Below are positions 1-8,000 of a DNA stretch of 8,875 bases, piece by piece. Within the stretch, counting starts at the first letter, position 1. Each line of letters starts with the position of its first letter. The translations under genes were made by a program, and so were the position numbers. The notes below the pieces were generated by a model. That model saw nothing but the letters and a program-made list of their open reading frames with translations, was not told the DNA's origin and searched no databases. This DNA is from JALTID01 sp027004335 [NCBI: bacterium]. GTDB taxonomy: Bacteria; JALSQH01. The DNA lies in contig JALTID010000132.1 in NCBI GenBank assembly GCA_027004335.1, positions 919 to 9,793 on the forward strand, read 5' to 3'.

Positions 1-60
1 AAAGAAGATATGAAAAATAGTGTGAAAGATGAGATAAAAATAGTTTCTGGTTCAGATTGA
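1..60 (+). pseudogene. Upstream fragment of OpgB/MdoB-like phosphoglycerol transferase, up to the metal-site Ser-Asp
   Basis: This open frame enters from the left edge and stops at TGA 58-60. It encodes 19 residues ending in IVSGSD. In OpgB/MdoB-type enzymes of the LTA-synthase/sulfatase fold, a beta strand of the form hhVVSSDH supplies the metal-binding Asp-His pair, and the fragment matches that strand up to the Asp, with the stop where the His should be. The next stretch (57-680), in a different frame, continues the same family alignment, so I read both as pieces of one broken gene. The fragment is too short to identify alone; the call rests on its position and on the following piece. It could instead be the unrelated end of another gene. 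Confidence 0.5.
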
Positions 61-680
61 AAAAAGGGAAAAGAAGAAATCTCTTGATGATTGTTTCCGC
101 GAATATAAAACACCCAAGGAAAATTTCCACGCCCGGCTCAACTTTGGATACTGGGGCAACTATTCTTCCTTTTCTGGGATTTACCGGTGTAATTGGACTT
201 GGACGGAATCTCATGAACAGTGATACTCTAAAAGATAGATTATTCATCCCCAAAAAACTCCCCTGCTGGACAACACTTATGATAAGGTTCTGGAATTTCC
301 CTAGAATCAAACACTTACTCTTAATTGATACAAATACAAAAATAGTAAAAATTGACAACAGACAGTTCAAAATTCCCATTCTTATAGAGTTAACACCAGA
401 ACTCCAGACTATTCTGAAGTTCGGATTCTACAGGTCACTCGGACAAAAAACACTCCTCCAGCAAAGCAGAGAAATCAGTTCTAAAAAATACTTTATCTTA
501 ATCGAAAGATGCAAAACAATTTCAAAAATTGAGAAAATAGCAGGAACAGCGGGATTCTGTATGATAGCTGGGAAAGGAAGGCTATTAACAAAGATCACAA
601 AATTACCAGAAAAAATTTCTTTTAGTGTAAATGACCTTAAACATTTATTGCACATCTCTACATCGCTTTCCTCTCACTAA
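57..680 (+). pseudogene. C-terminal part of OpgB/MdoB-like phosphoglycerol transferase I (disrupted)
   Basis: OpgB enzymes move phosphoglycerol from phosphatidylglycerol to periplasmic glucans. Three matches to what I recall of E. coli OpgB support the call. The segment TPGSTLDTGAT...GLGRNLM (about residues 25-53, counting from TTG 57) matches the family block (T)MDNGAT...LGLGRSSL. The segment RFWNFP at 77-82 matches RLWKFP. A late pair of cysteines in ERC (152) and GFC (168), followed by GKGRL, matches DRC, DWC and QGQL. The piece lacks the membrane helices and the whole N-terminal catalytic half. The TTG at 57 overlaps the stop of the upstream fragment (TTGA) and has no Shine-Dalgarno; ATG 87 is no better. 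The frame is -1 relative to that fragment, and about 11 residues that normally follow the metal-site Asp, including the His, are missing. A roughly 30-nt deletion with frameshift would explain this. The C-terminus is also shorter than in E. coli OpgB. An independent small protein is possible but unlikely. Confidence 0.72.
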
Positions 681-846
681 ACAAGCTCTAGGAACAACTG
701 TTCTCCTTGCCACATATAAAGTTTCAAACTATTTTACTGAAAACGGTATCAATGAGGCAACTATACATCGCCTTTCCCCTAACCATAAAAATTTCCTCAG
801 CCCTAAAATACTTTAATTTACTATTTCAAAATTGTGCAACAATTGG

Positions 847-1107
847 TTATCTATTCCCTATCCTCCTGTTCCACACATGTACACTAACCGGATTAAGGAT
901 CACCAGATAAATGATCCAGTACGAGCCCAGAGCAGTAAAGGTGGGCCATGTTGTGTATGAGAAGCCCAGAATAAAAGCTGTAATTCTATTTTTGTATTTT
1001 ATTCTTAAAAATTTTCTCAAAAGAGCATCTATCAATATGGCAACTGGAAGGAAAATAAGTACAATAACGGGGAAAAAGAAAATTCTCACAATTCCATCCC
1101 GTTGCAA
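847..1107 (-). CDS. Small two-helix membrane protein, unknown function
   Basis: I do not recognise a family. The 86-residue product has two hydrophobic segments, about residues 6-30 and 44-73, separated by a very basic loop (RKFLRIKYKNR, 31-41). That suggests an inner-membrane hairpin with the loop in the cytoplasm. The start is TTG at 1105-1107, chosen because AAGGAG lies six bases upstream of it on this strand (1114-1119). The second segment is rich in aromatic and small residues (TTWPTF, GSYW). The C-terminus is basic (WNRRIGNR). The gene diverges from the sulfotransferase gene with only 40 bp between the two start codons, so its promoter must lie inside that gene's 5' end or the two control regions overlap. 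No partner gene follows it on this strand within the window. The Shine-Dalgarno and the hydrophobicity pattern favour a real gene, but a chance ORF cannot be excluded. Confidence 0.6.
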   Translation of the reverse strand: MQRDGIVRIFFFPVIVLIFLPVAILIDALLRKFLRIKYKNRITAFILGFSYTTWPTFTALGSYWIIYLVILNPVSVHVWNRRIGNR

Positions 1108-1113
1108 TTTCTT

Positions 1114-1119
1114 CTCCTT
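1114..1119 (-). promoter_or_regulatory. Shine-Dalgarno fixing the TTG start of the small membrane protein
   Basis: The minus strand reads AAGGAG, then six bases (aagaaa), then TTG. No ATG or GTG in this frame is similarly placed, so this site decides the start and is the main evidence that the gene is translated. Confidence 0.55.
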
Positions 1120-1136
1120 TCCATATCCTTTTTAGA

Positions 1137-1141
1137 GAGGT
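1137..1141 (+). promoter_or_regulatory. Shine-Dalgarno fixing the ATG start of the sulfotransferase
   Basis: GAGGT lies six bases before ATG 1148. The in-frame GTG at 1142 directly abuts this site, which is too close for initiation, so ATG 1148 is preferred. Confidence 0.75.
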
Positions 1142-1147
1142 GTGAAG

Positions 1148-1963
1148 ATGAAAAAAGAATTGTTCTTCCATGTGGGACTTGCAAAAACAGGAACCACCTA
1201 TCTCCAGTACAGATTTTTCCCATGTTTAAAGGGTGTCAAGTATATCCAGAGAACATCTTACAAGAAAGCTTTTAAAATAATTGATTCTTCTGAGGTAGAA
1301 AAAATATTCGTCTCCAATGAATTTGACAGGCAGTTCTACCGGGAAGTGGGTAAAATTGCTGAAAAATACCCCGATGCAAGGTTGATAGTCGTTCTTCGTA
1401 GACACGATAGCTGGCTGGCATCAGAGTATAAGAGATTTGTTAAAAATGGTTTTGCCGGAAGGTTGCACGATTTTTTAGATATTGAAAATGATGATGGCTG
1501 GTGGAAGATTGAGGATTTTCTCTTCTGGCCCAGAATAGAATTTGTTTTAAAAAATTTCAGAGAAAAACCTCTTGTGCTTCTATATGATGAATTGCGAGAA
1601 TATCCTTTTTCTTTTTTTGATAAAATCGCAAAGTTCACAGGTACAACCTATGATAGATCAAAAATATCCCTTGCTCCAGTTCATAAATCTTTTGAGGATA
1701 AGGAATTACGATTCCGCAGGTGGCTGAATCGTTACTTTTCAGGTGAGATCACGGAGAAACATGATTGGAGGAGACCCTTCCAGAGGTACTTTTTTACTTA
1801 TCCTATCCGCTATACAGTTCTTGGAATTGGGAAAATCCTTCCAGAGAGCCTGCTGCCCGATGAACCTCTTCTTGATAAAAATTATCTTTCTAAAGTCAGG
1901 GAATTTTTCTCTGATGACTTGGAAAAATGTCTTACCTATATCAAAGAAGATAATCCAGTTTAA
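1148..1963 (+). CDS. Sulfotransferase family protein (PAPS-dependent)
   Basis: Sulfotransferases move the sulfuryl group of PAPS to a hydroxyl or amine of a glycan, lipid or small molecule. This 271-residue protein opens with the 5'-phosphosulfate-binding loop HVGLAKTGTTYLQ (residues 8-20; Lys13 is the expected PAPS-contacting lysine). The 3'-phosphate-binding motif follows at 78-96: a hydrophobic strand (LIVVLRR) with Arg84 and Ser92 in the usual R-x7-S spacing, then EYKRF. A later LLYDELREYP (144-153) resembles the family's conserved strand and Asp/Glu-Leu turn before the FxG helix end (AKFTGT). There is no signal peptide or membrane helix, so it should be cytoplasmic. The length is normal for bacterial members. 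The end is rich in acidic and basic residues and carries no recognised domain. The substrate cannot be read from the sequence; the nearby OpgB remnant and lipoproteins make a surface glycan or lipid a reasonable guess only. The gene converges on the next one with 37 bp between their stops and no clear hairpin there. Confidence 0.9.
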   Translation: MKKELFFHVGLAKTGTTYLQYRFFPCLKGVKYIQRTSYKKAFKIIDSSEVEKIFVSNEFDRQFYREVGKIAEKYPDARLIVVLRRHDSWLASEYKRFVKNGFAGRLHDFLDIENDDGWWKIEDFLFWPRIEFVLKNFREKPLVLLYDELREYPFSFFDKIAKFTGTTYDRSKISLAPVHKSFEDKELRFRRWLNRYFSGEITEKHDWRRPFQRYFFTYPIRYTVLGIGKILPESLLPDEPLLDKNYLSKVREFFSDDLEKCLTYIKEDNPV

Positions 1964-2000
1964 TTCTCTTCTGACTCAATTCTTCTGGCATTCAGTTTTT

Positions 2001-4814
2001 CTATTTTTCTACCGTTACCACACCATAGGTATACCTTCCATAGAGACTTCCATTGTTAGCTGTATATGCTTCTTTGTAATTTTCTCCTGTGTTTAGGTCC
2101 TTCTCATCAGTTTGTACATCCGAGATAAATATGTGTATTGGATAGTCGTAATTTGTGAGATCCTCTGGTGTATCCCATTGAATTTCCATATTCTTTGTAG
2201 ATGGGTAGCTCCCTACGGAAATTGTTTTTTCACCGATTTTCATAAGAGAACCCATATCATCTGCTGGGAATCCCTCATATGTGTCCACTCCATCTGGATT
2301 ATCAACTGTCAACCAGGGGGTGGAATCATAGTAAAACTCAACCTTTGCTGACTTAACAGGGATATCACCTAAATTTCTTATTTTTACCTTGATATCTACC
2401 GTGTCACCAGGTTTAATCTTTTCGGGTGTAATAGTGATGTCAGAAGCGTTGTATGTAAGATCTGGCTGAATTGTCCTTACATCGTTCTCCCCGGTAATAT
2501 CAATGAGTTTATGTGGGATCGAGTAATATTTTTTGCCAAGGTATTCAAAATATTTTTTTAAAGCTATCCACATTGGTATTCCTGTATCAAAAAAGTAATC
2601 ACCTGTTTCCTCATTTTTTTTGAGGAATGAAACTTCATTTCCATTTTTATCAATTACTTTTGTTATGGTAAGTAATTTTGCGACGGTGGAGAGAAGCGTG
2701 GTTTGTCCAGCAATTCTTACCGCTTTGTTGGGATTGAAATTTTTCCCGTTGATCATTATACTCCCCGGGACCAATCTACGCATGGGTTTGGCACTGAGGT
2801 CAACCTTAAATGAGATATTGTTAAACTGAACAATACCAGCCGAAAGTTCCTTTGCACCTTCTGGAATGATTGAACTTATAATGTCATTGGCTGAATAAGC
2901 GAGATTAATCAAATACTCAAGAGTAGTTACATTTTCCATTTTACCATCACTGTATAGGGGGAAATCAATTTCTTTCATTATCCCTGGAGTGAGTTCAGCA
3001 TAACTCAGGGTTTCAAAAACATGCGGATTATCTACAAGGTTGTGGAGTGGAAGAATGTTGTAAGCATCCTCAACAGTAACCCATCCCTTCCATAGATCTA
3101 TTCTATACAACGAGGGAACCGACACAGCTTCATCTATGTTATACCCCCACTGGTTAAGTGCGTATATAAACCCTTTTCCAACGAGTTTTCCAAGAGAAGA
3201 TGGGGCATCAACTTTTGAAGACATGAAATAAGGGTTATAAACCAACGGAGTTTCTCCCGGATTATCAAATTCAACATTCATGCGCTGGATCAACGCATCA
3301 GTATAGTACTTAATTTCTGGATCCTCCGGGACACTGCTATCAACCTGGAGAAGTCTGCCATCAATAAGAGTAAGAGTTGAGTTGGTTGTATTGTAGACAA
3401 AGTCAAGTTTGGATAGATATAATCCTCCCATTTCTCCTTGAATTATATAGGTCTTCCTTCCAGAAGGATTGTCTATAAGAATGGGGTGGTTTACTCTGTT
3501 GTGAGTGTGGGCCGATAAAATTATATCTACTCCTCTCCCTGAGTTATTTCCTATCCCATACTTTGCAATATTGTAATCCTGCCCTGGTGGGATGTTGGGT
3601 CTGTCTATTAAGCCGAGCCCCGTATGCGAGATCACAACAATCACATCAGCCCCGTTAGAATCAAGATCATCTATACCATTTGAAATGTAATCACTGTCCC
3701 TTGGATCAGGGTAGAAGAAAGTCATACCCTCAGCATAGGGGTTGCGTGAGTTTAGTAATTTAAATAGCTGGGGATCTCCTGCAACTTGTGTGTAGACAGC
3801 GTTGTTGGTTACCACACCTAAGAGACCAAATCTTAAACCGTTTCTTTCATAAATCAGAGTTTGATTATACAAGAAGCTATTGTTGACTTTATTGTTAAAA
3901 TTGATCTCAAAATATTTTTCATAATCCTTATATGGCTCGTAAAGCGTCGTTGGATCTACATTTCCCCAGAAGATGTACATCTTGTGCCCCTTTTCTCCTG
4001 TAACAAAGTGAGAATATGAATCAAGAAGCAAGTCGGTTAACTGAGGGACCCCAAAGTGGAATTCATGATTACCCACCTGATATGCATCTACGCCCATTCT
4101 GTCTTCAATTATGTATTGATCCCTTAACCCATTGGTGGTGTCGTGTATCATAGTATCTTCATAATCATCTCCAGCATTGGCGATTAATAGGGGAATATTT
4201 TTACTGTCTCTATCATCTCTAATTAACTTTATAAGATAAGCCAACCTGGAAAGGCCTCCTCTGGGGTATCTTTTACCTCCCCATGGCTTTACATGGGTGT
4301 GGAGATCATTATAATGAGCAATTGTAAAGGGAATATGCTGACTGTCCCTTGGTGGAAAAACTGTTAGATGAAAATACACTCCGTGAAAAGAGTGATCTGC
4401 TGGTTCTGCATAAATTGTTACACCACCTGTTTTTGTGGCGTTAACTATTTTCACCGAGGCAAAACCATCGCTATCCGTTGTTGCAGATGTTGAAGATAGT
4501 TTTACCTCCCCTGAACCATACCTTTTTCCTTTGAGTTGAGTGAAATTGATCTCTACATTTTTTGCAGGCTGGTTTTTCTGATTAAAATATCTAACAACAA
4601 GGTCCTCTCCCCCATTGCCAAGAAATAGAACCTGCAGATCTCCAGAGTATTTTCTAACATGGATAAATTCAGGGTTTTCTACAGGACCAAGGAAGACCTC
4701 TTTTTCACCTATTGAGAGAAATTTTTCTTCATTTTTCCCGGAACAGGCCGTGAAGAATATGGAAAGAAAGAAAATTAATGTGAGAATTAGATATTTTCTT
4801 TTTATTTTCTTCAT
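2001..4814 (-). CDS. Lipoprotein metallophosphatase: Ig-like, 5'-nucleotidase-type and CARDB-like domains
   Basis: The 937-residue product starts with a lipoprotein signal (lipobox FTAC, Cys24; +2 is Ser). An Ig-like (Big_1-type) domain spans about 57-155. The calcineurin-type phosphoesterase domain spans about 160-480, with NDLHTH (Asp170, His172), AGDD (Asp216), GNHEF (Asn249, His250), ISHTG (His397) and SAHTHN (His436, His438). These supply all expected ligands of the two-metal site. A 5'-nucleotidase C-terminal domain follows at about 535-770 (SLYRIDLWKGWVTVEDAY, then PLHN), and a CARDB-like adhesion/Ig domain at about 784-937 (PDLTYNASDITITPEKIKPGD). The family (UshA, CpdB and relatives) hydrolyses nucleotides or sugar-nucleotides outside the cytoplasm. 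Oddities: the Asp that partners the catalytic His (GNHEFD in UshA) is His253 here, and the aromatic of the usual PFxN motif is Leu590. Substrate is therefore uncertain, and the protein may not be a nucleotidase. The ATG start has AGGAGGT six bases upstream. The lipid anchor suggests an envelope or cell-surface location. Confidence 0.93.
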   Translation of the reverse strand: MKKIKRKYLILTLIFFLSIFFTACSGKNEEKFLSIGEKEVFLGPVENPEFIHVRKYSGDLQVLFLGNGGEDLVVRYFNQKNQPAKNVEINFTQLKGKRYGSGEVKLSSTSATTDSDGFASVKIVNATKTGGVTIYAEPADHSFHGVYFHLTVFPPRDSQHIPFTIAHYNDLHTHVKPWGGKRYPRGGLSRLAYLIKLIRDDRDSKNIPLLIANAGDDYEDTMIHDTTNGLRDQYIIEDRMGVDAYQVGNHEFHFGVPQLTDLLLDSYSHFVTGEKGHKMYIFWGNVDPTTLYEPYKDYEKYFEINFNNKVNNSFLYNQTLIYERNGLRFGLLGVVTNNAVYTQVAGDPQLFKLLNSRNPYAEGMTFFYPDPRDSDYISNGIDDLDSNGADVIVVISHTGLGLIDRPNIPPGQDYNIAKYGIGNNSGRGVDIILSAHTHNRVNHPILIDNPSGRKTYIIQGEMGGLYLSKLDFVYNTTNSTLTLIDGRLLQVDSSVPEDPEIKYYTDALIQRMNVEFDNPGETPLVYNPYFMSSKVDAPSSLGKLVGKGFIYALNQWGYNIDEAVSVPSLYRIDLWKGWVTVEDAYNILPLHNLVDNPHVFETLSYAELTPGIMKEIDFPLYSDGKMENVTTLEYLINLAYSANDIISSIIPEGAKELSAGIVQFNNISFKVDLSAKPMRRLVPGSIMINGKNFNPNKAVRIAGQTTLLSTVAKLLTITKVIDKNGNEVSFLKKNEETGDYFFDTGIPMWIALKKYFEYLGKKYYSIPHKLIDITGENDVRTIQPDLTYNASDITITPEKIKPGDTVDIKVKIRNLGDIPVKSAKVEFYYDSTPWLTVDNPDGVDTYEGFPADDMGSLMKIGEKTISVGSYPSTKNMEIQWDTPEDLTNYDYPIHIFISDVQTDEKDLNTGENYKEAYTANNGSLYGRYTYGVVTVEK

Positions 4815-4820
4815 TCTTGG

Positions 4821-4827
4821 ACCTCCT
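4821..4827 (-). promoter_or_regulatory. Consensus Shine-Dalgarno of the metallophosphatase lipoprotein gene
   Basis: The minus strand reads AGGAGGT, then six bases, then ATG. This is a full-strength site, confirms the start and implies efficient translation. Confidence 0.85.
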
Positions 4828-5009
4828 GAAGATTATTTTATACAGTTATCTCCTAAGATTGCTGAAATTAAAGCTGAATCTTCTGACTCTCTGAGAAAAT
4901 AAAGTCTTCCTTCAATAGATTGGAAAGTGTTAAAAAGAAGTAAAGCATTGTCCATCAACACTTATAGTTTATCAGGATTATTAGAAAAAGTGAATAGAAA
5001 CAGTGAAAA
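4828..5009 (-). other. Leader/intergenic region between the two lipoprotein genes, no gene seen
   Basis: Between the terminator of the upstream gene and the Shine-Dalgarno of the metallophosphatase gene lie about 180 AT-rich bases. Because transcription from upstream should mostly stop at the hairpin, this stretch is expected to hold the promoter of the metallophosphatase gene. Candidate boxes are weak: TATAAA at 4837-4842, and TATAAG at 4961-4966, read on the minus strand. Neither has a good -35 partner, so I do not call a promoter. Confidence 0.45.
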
Positions 5010-5036
5010 AAATGGGGCTCAAAATGAGCCCCATTT
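5006..5036 (-). terminator. Rho-independent terminator of the FN3/propeller lipoprotein gene
   Basis: A perfect 12-bp inverted repeat (5010-5021 with 5025-5036, core TGGGGCTCA / TGAGCCCCA) has a 3-base loop. On the minus strand it runs into a T-run formed by the A's at 5006-5012. It begins one base after the TGA stop of the long lipoprotein gene (5038-5040). On the plus strand no T-run follows, so it acts in one direction. It also shows that this TGA is a genuine stop. Confidence 0.93.
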
Positions 5037-5037
5037 C

Positions 5038-8000
5038 TCAATATGTAATCCCTACATCAAGTACGAAGTCTATCCCCATATTTCTCAGGAATGTGAACCC
5101 CTGATAGCCTATTCGGAAATATCCAGGTTCAAGGGTGTAGAGGGTATCCATTTTTGTTATAGCTTCATCTGATAATGCACTGTATGAAATGATGTTGTCG
5201 AAAACCCAGCAGTTTTGCTCAGAAAAGTAGACACCATAATAAAGTTCCATATTTTCTCCAAAATAGAAAACTGTTTTTCCATCATCCGAAATTTGGGGAG
5301 GTATGGATGTTTGAGGATCATTGGGATACTGAGAGAATGTACACGCAGTTAATGGTGTTGCACTGGAAGCAGTTTCTACATCAGGTGTAAAATATATCTT
5401 GGTTACACCTGAATCAGAGTTAAAAAACACGCTTCCCAGTTTGTTGTTTACATGTTGGAGATTGATTCCTTCTTTTGCACCAGGAGCTGAAATTATGTTT
5501 TGGTCTAAAGTCCCATCTGGAGTTACCACCCTTACCCAGTAATTTCCACTGTCGTCTACAGAGTATTCTATGATAGGTTTATTTATAGCCTCATCGTAGT
5601 CAATATCGATCCAGTCTGTGATTGCTGGAGCAGATGATGTATCAATATCCTGACATGTAAATGTGAAATTGGAAGAAGTTGCATAACAGTAGTGTAAATT
5701 GTTAGCAGTATCAAAATATGCGATATAAATATTCGCGGTATTAGAGCTTCCCTGCACAACTTTTATTGAAGCAGAAATAACAGAGCTTGTACTTACTGAA
5801 TAGGAATTCCAGCTGCTGCCTCCATCTGTAGATGCCCATAAGGTAAGAGCTCCTCCTCCCACAAGAGAAAAAATGCTATTTCCGATATAGTCAGTATCGA
5901 GAACGATATTGTCGCCAAAAGTACTTATAGCATTGTTGGCTGGTTGTATGGGTGACATTATACCTTCTTTTTTGTCTGGTGATGCTTCAGGATATCCTGA
6001 AGAAATGAAATACCAGCTCCCTGAAAGATCAAGGAGATCAATCCCACCAATAGGATAGATAGGTTCAAGAGTCCGGTGGTAACTGGTGTCAGAAGTGACA
6101 GCATCAGAGGAAAAGCTTCCACTGCTGCTCTGTTGATAAAAATATAGCCCATTGTTCCATGCTGTTAATTCAACTAAACTTTGTTGGAGGAATTCTGATA
6201 TTCCTCTTCTCCCGATACAGGGGAAATCATCAGATCTTAGAAGGGGATAAGAATCAATTTTAGTTGTAAGAGGATCTGAATAATGGCCCGGAGACACCTT
6301 CCTCTTTTCAATAGACCCAGTGGTACATCCTGTATCACCATTAACATAAGTCAGAATCATTACATTGTCATTATCATCAACCATGATGTCATTTTCGTTC
6401 AGGTTCAGACCTCCCTGGCCGTATTCAACTCCATAATCATATCCCGTAGAGGTGCCTCCACTTATTACTTCAAGATGCCCTCTGAAAATGTCAGGGTTTG
6501 CAGAAGTGGCGGACTTTTTATAGTAAATAAGTATGTCACCAGAGGAATTCACAGTGATTGCAGGTATCCCGATGGACCTATCTCCATTTAAAGCACTATC
6601 GTATATAAGTTGAGGTGTCCACCTAATACTATTATTACCGCTTATCAGGTAGAGTTTTGCCGCATGGCTATCAAGATCAATAAAATATGCAAGAACATCT
6701 ATGTTATTCCCATTCTGTACTGCTTTAATACTGAGAAGGGTTGAATCTGGATCAGCCTGTAGGTCGGCCACATTGTCTGTAAAAATTACTTTACCATCAT
6801 TTGGGTCAACAAATGTTTCTTTAATACTCCAATTACCCTCTCCACCTGTTACATAATAGACATGAATATATTGCCCATCAAATAAACCTGTAGTAGCATA
6901 GAGCTGTAGCGACTTTTCTTCTGCTTTTGAAGCAATAACCGTATCCGGCCATACTTTATCCCACTCCTGAGTATTCCACTTGAGCAATTTTATGCCTGGA
7001 TTATTGTAAAGGGATACATAAAGAGTGTAGATAATATAATTAGACTCATCCTCAAAAGCTGTGAATTCAGATACTGGTTCGTCAACTAAGGAAGTTGGAG
7101 AAGAATCAATATAAGTTATTTTCAAACCTCCTCTGTTGTCTTGAGAGGTGTACACTACATAGTAATCGGAGCCACCAAATGAAGAAAAAGCCAAAATCTT
7201 ACTCTGTATCCCGTTTATCCCCATCTGGGTTTCTCCCATTAGATTAAGATTTGCTTTCCCAACTGCAGGTTTTGCATAATTGGGGACTTCGTCATACGAA
7301 TAAATTGCATAATAGGTTGTAGTATCTTTTTTAGCGTTAATATCAATAACTTCGTGCCAGCCTTTTCCGAGATCCGTAGGGGTTGCGGAAATAGCTGTCC
7401 CATCGGTAACGCTTACAGGAGAACTACCTTCTTTTGCTACAATCTTATATCCTGCAAGATCATCTGTAGTAACTGGTGTTTTCCAATAAATATTATTACC
7501 TGATAGGGTTGGCAGGACTTTTATTACTGTAACTGGTGCAGGAGGTACACTATCATGAGGAATTCCTGTAGCTGTTACTCTTTCGGAATAGTTTCTTGCT
7601 TCATCAAAGGTAAAGAAGGCATAGCAGTATTCTTCGTCATCATTGAGGCCACTTTCATCCAGGTAGGCCATTCCTTTGGAAAATTCTTTAACTTTTGAAG
7701 CACTTGTATCATCCGTAGATTTTGGGCAGTATCCATTGTCCCCTCTGAGAATCCTTACCCCGGTATAATCATCGTCTGAGGGTTCCATCCATGAAATTTT
7801 CAGTTCGTTACCCTCCGGAACTACTGTAACTGCAATACTATAAACCTTTCCAGGGGGAACAATATCACGGGGTATTCCTTCGATTGTTGCGCCGTTGGAG
7901 TAATTGGGAACTTCATCAAATGTAAAAAATGCGTAACAATATTCTACGCCGTCAGTTAATTCTGTATCCGTAAAAGTTGTTTGCCCTTTTGTCGCTGTTA

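Noticed and set aside
58-60. Reassigned or recoded TGA (selenocysteine or alternative code) joining the OpgB fragments
   Set aside because: TGA is clearly a stop at 5038-5040, no selenocysteine-insertion hairpin is evident, and readthrough would stay in frame 1 and stop again at 82-84.
428-655. Minus-strand open frame with hydrophobic stretches
   Set aside because: It lies opposite the OpgB-like coding frame, which has family-specific matches here; the minus frame is a shadow.
830-844. Inverted repeat AATTGT-GCA-ACAATT just after the stop of the small membrane protein, as a possible terminator
   Set aside because: The stem is six AT-rich pairs with only a short T stretch; too weak to call.
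681-846. Short open frames on the plus strand between the OpgB remnant and the small membrane protein
   Set aside because: They lack Shine-Dalgarno sites, overlap the opposing gene and have no recognisable composition or motif.
1102-1129. Possible promoter for the sulfotransferase (TTGCAA, 16 bases, TATCCT)
   Set aside because: Both boxes match the consensus at only four of six positions, and in AT-rich DNA this is expected by chance.
1336-1638. Minus-strand open frame inside the sulfotransferase gene
   Set aside because: The plus frame carries the sulfotransferase motifs; no ribosome site or domain supports the opposite frame.
4930-4958. Possible promoter for the metallophosphatase gene on the minus strand (TTGATG, 17 bases, TTTTAA)
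   Set aside because: The -10 box is poor and other equally weak pairs occur in the same leader.
6283-6591. Plus-strand 102-codon open frame inside the large lipoprotein gene
   Set aside because: It is antisense to a continuous 1272-codon gene, without a Shine-Dalgarno or recognisable domain.
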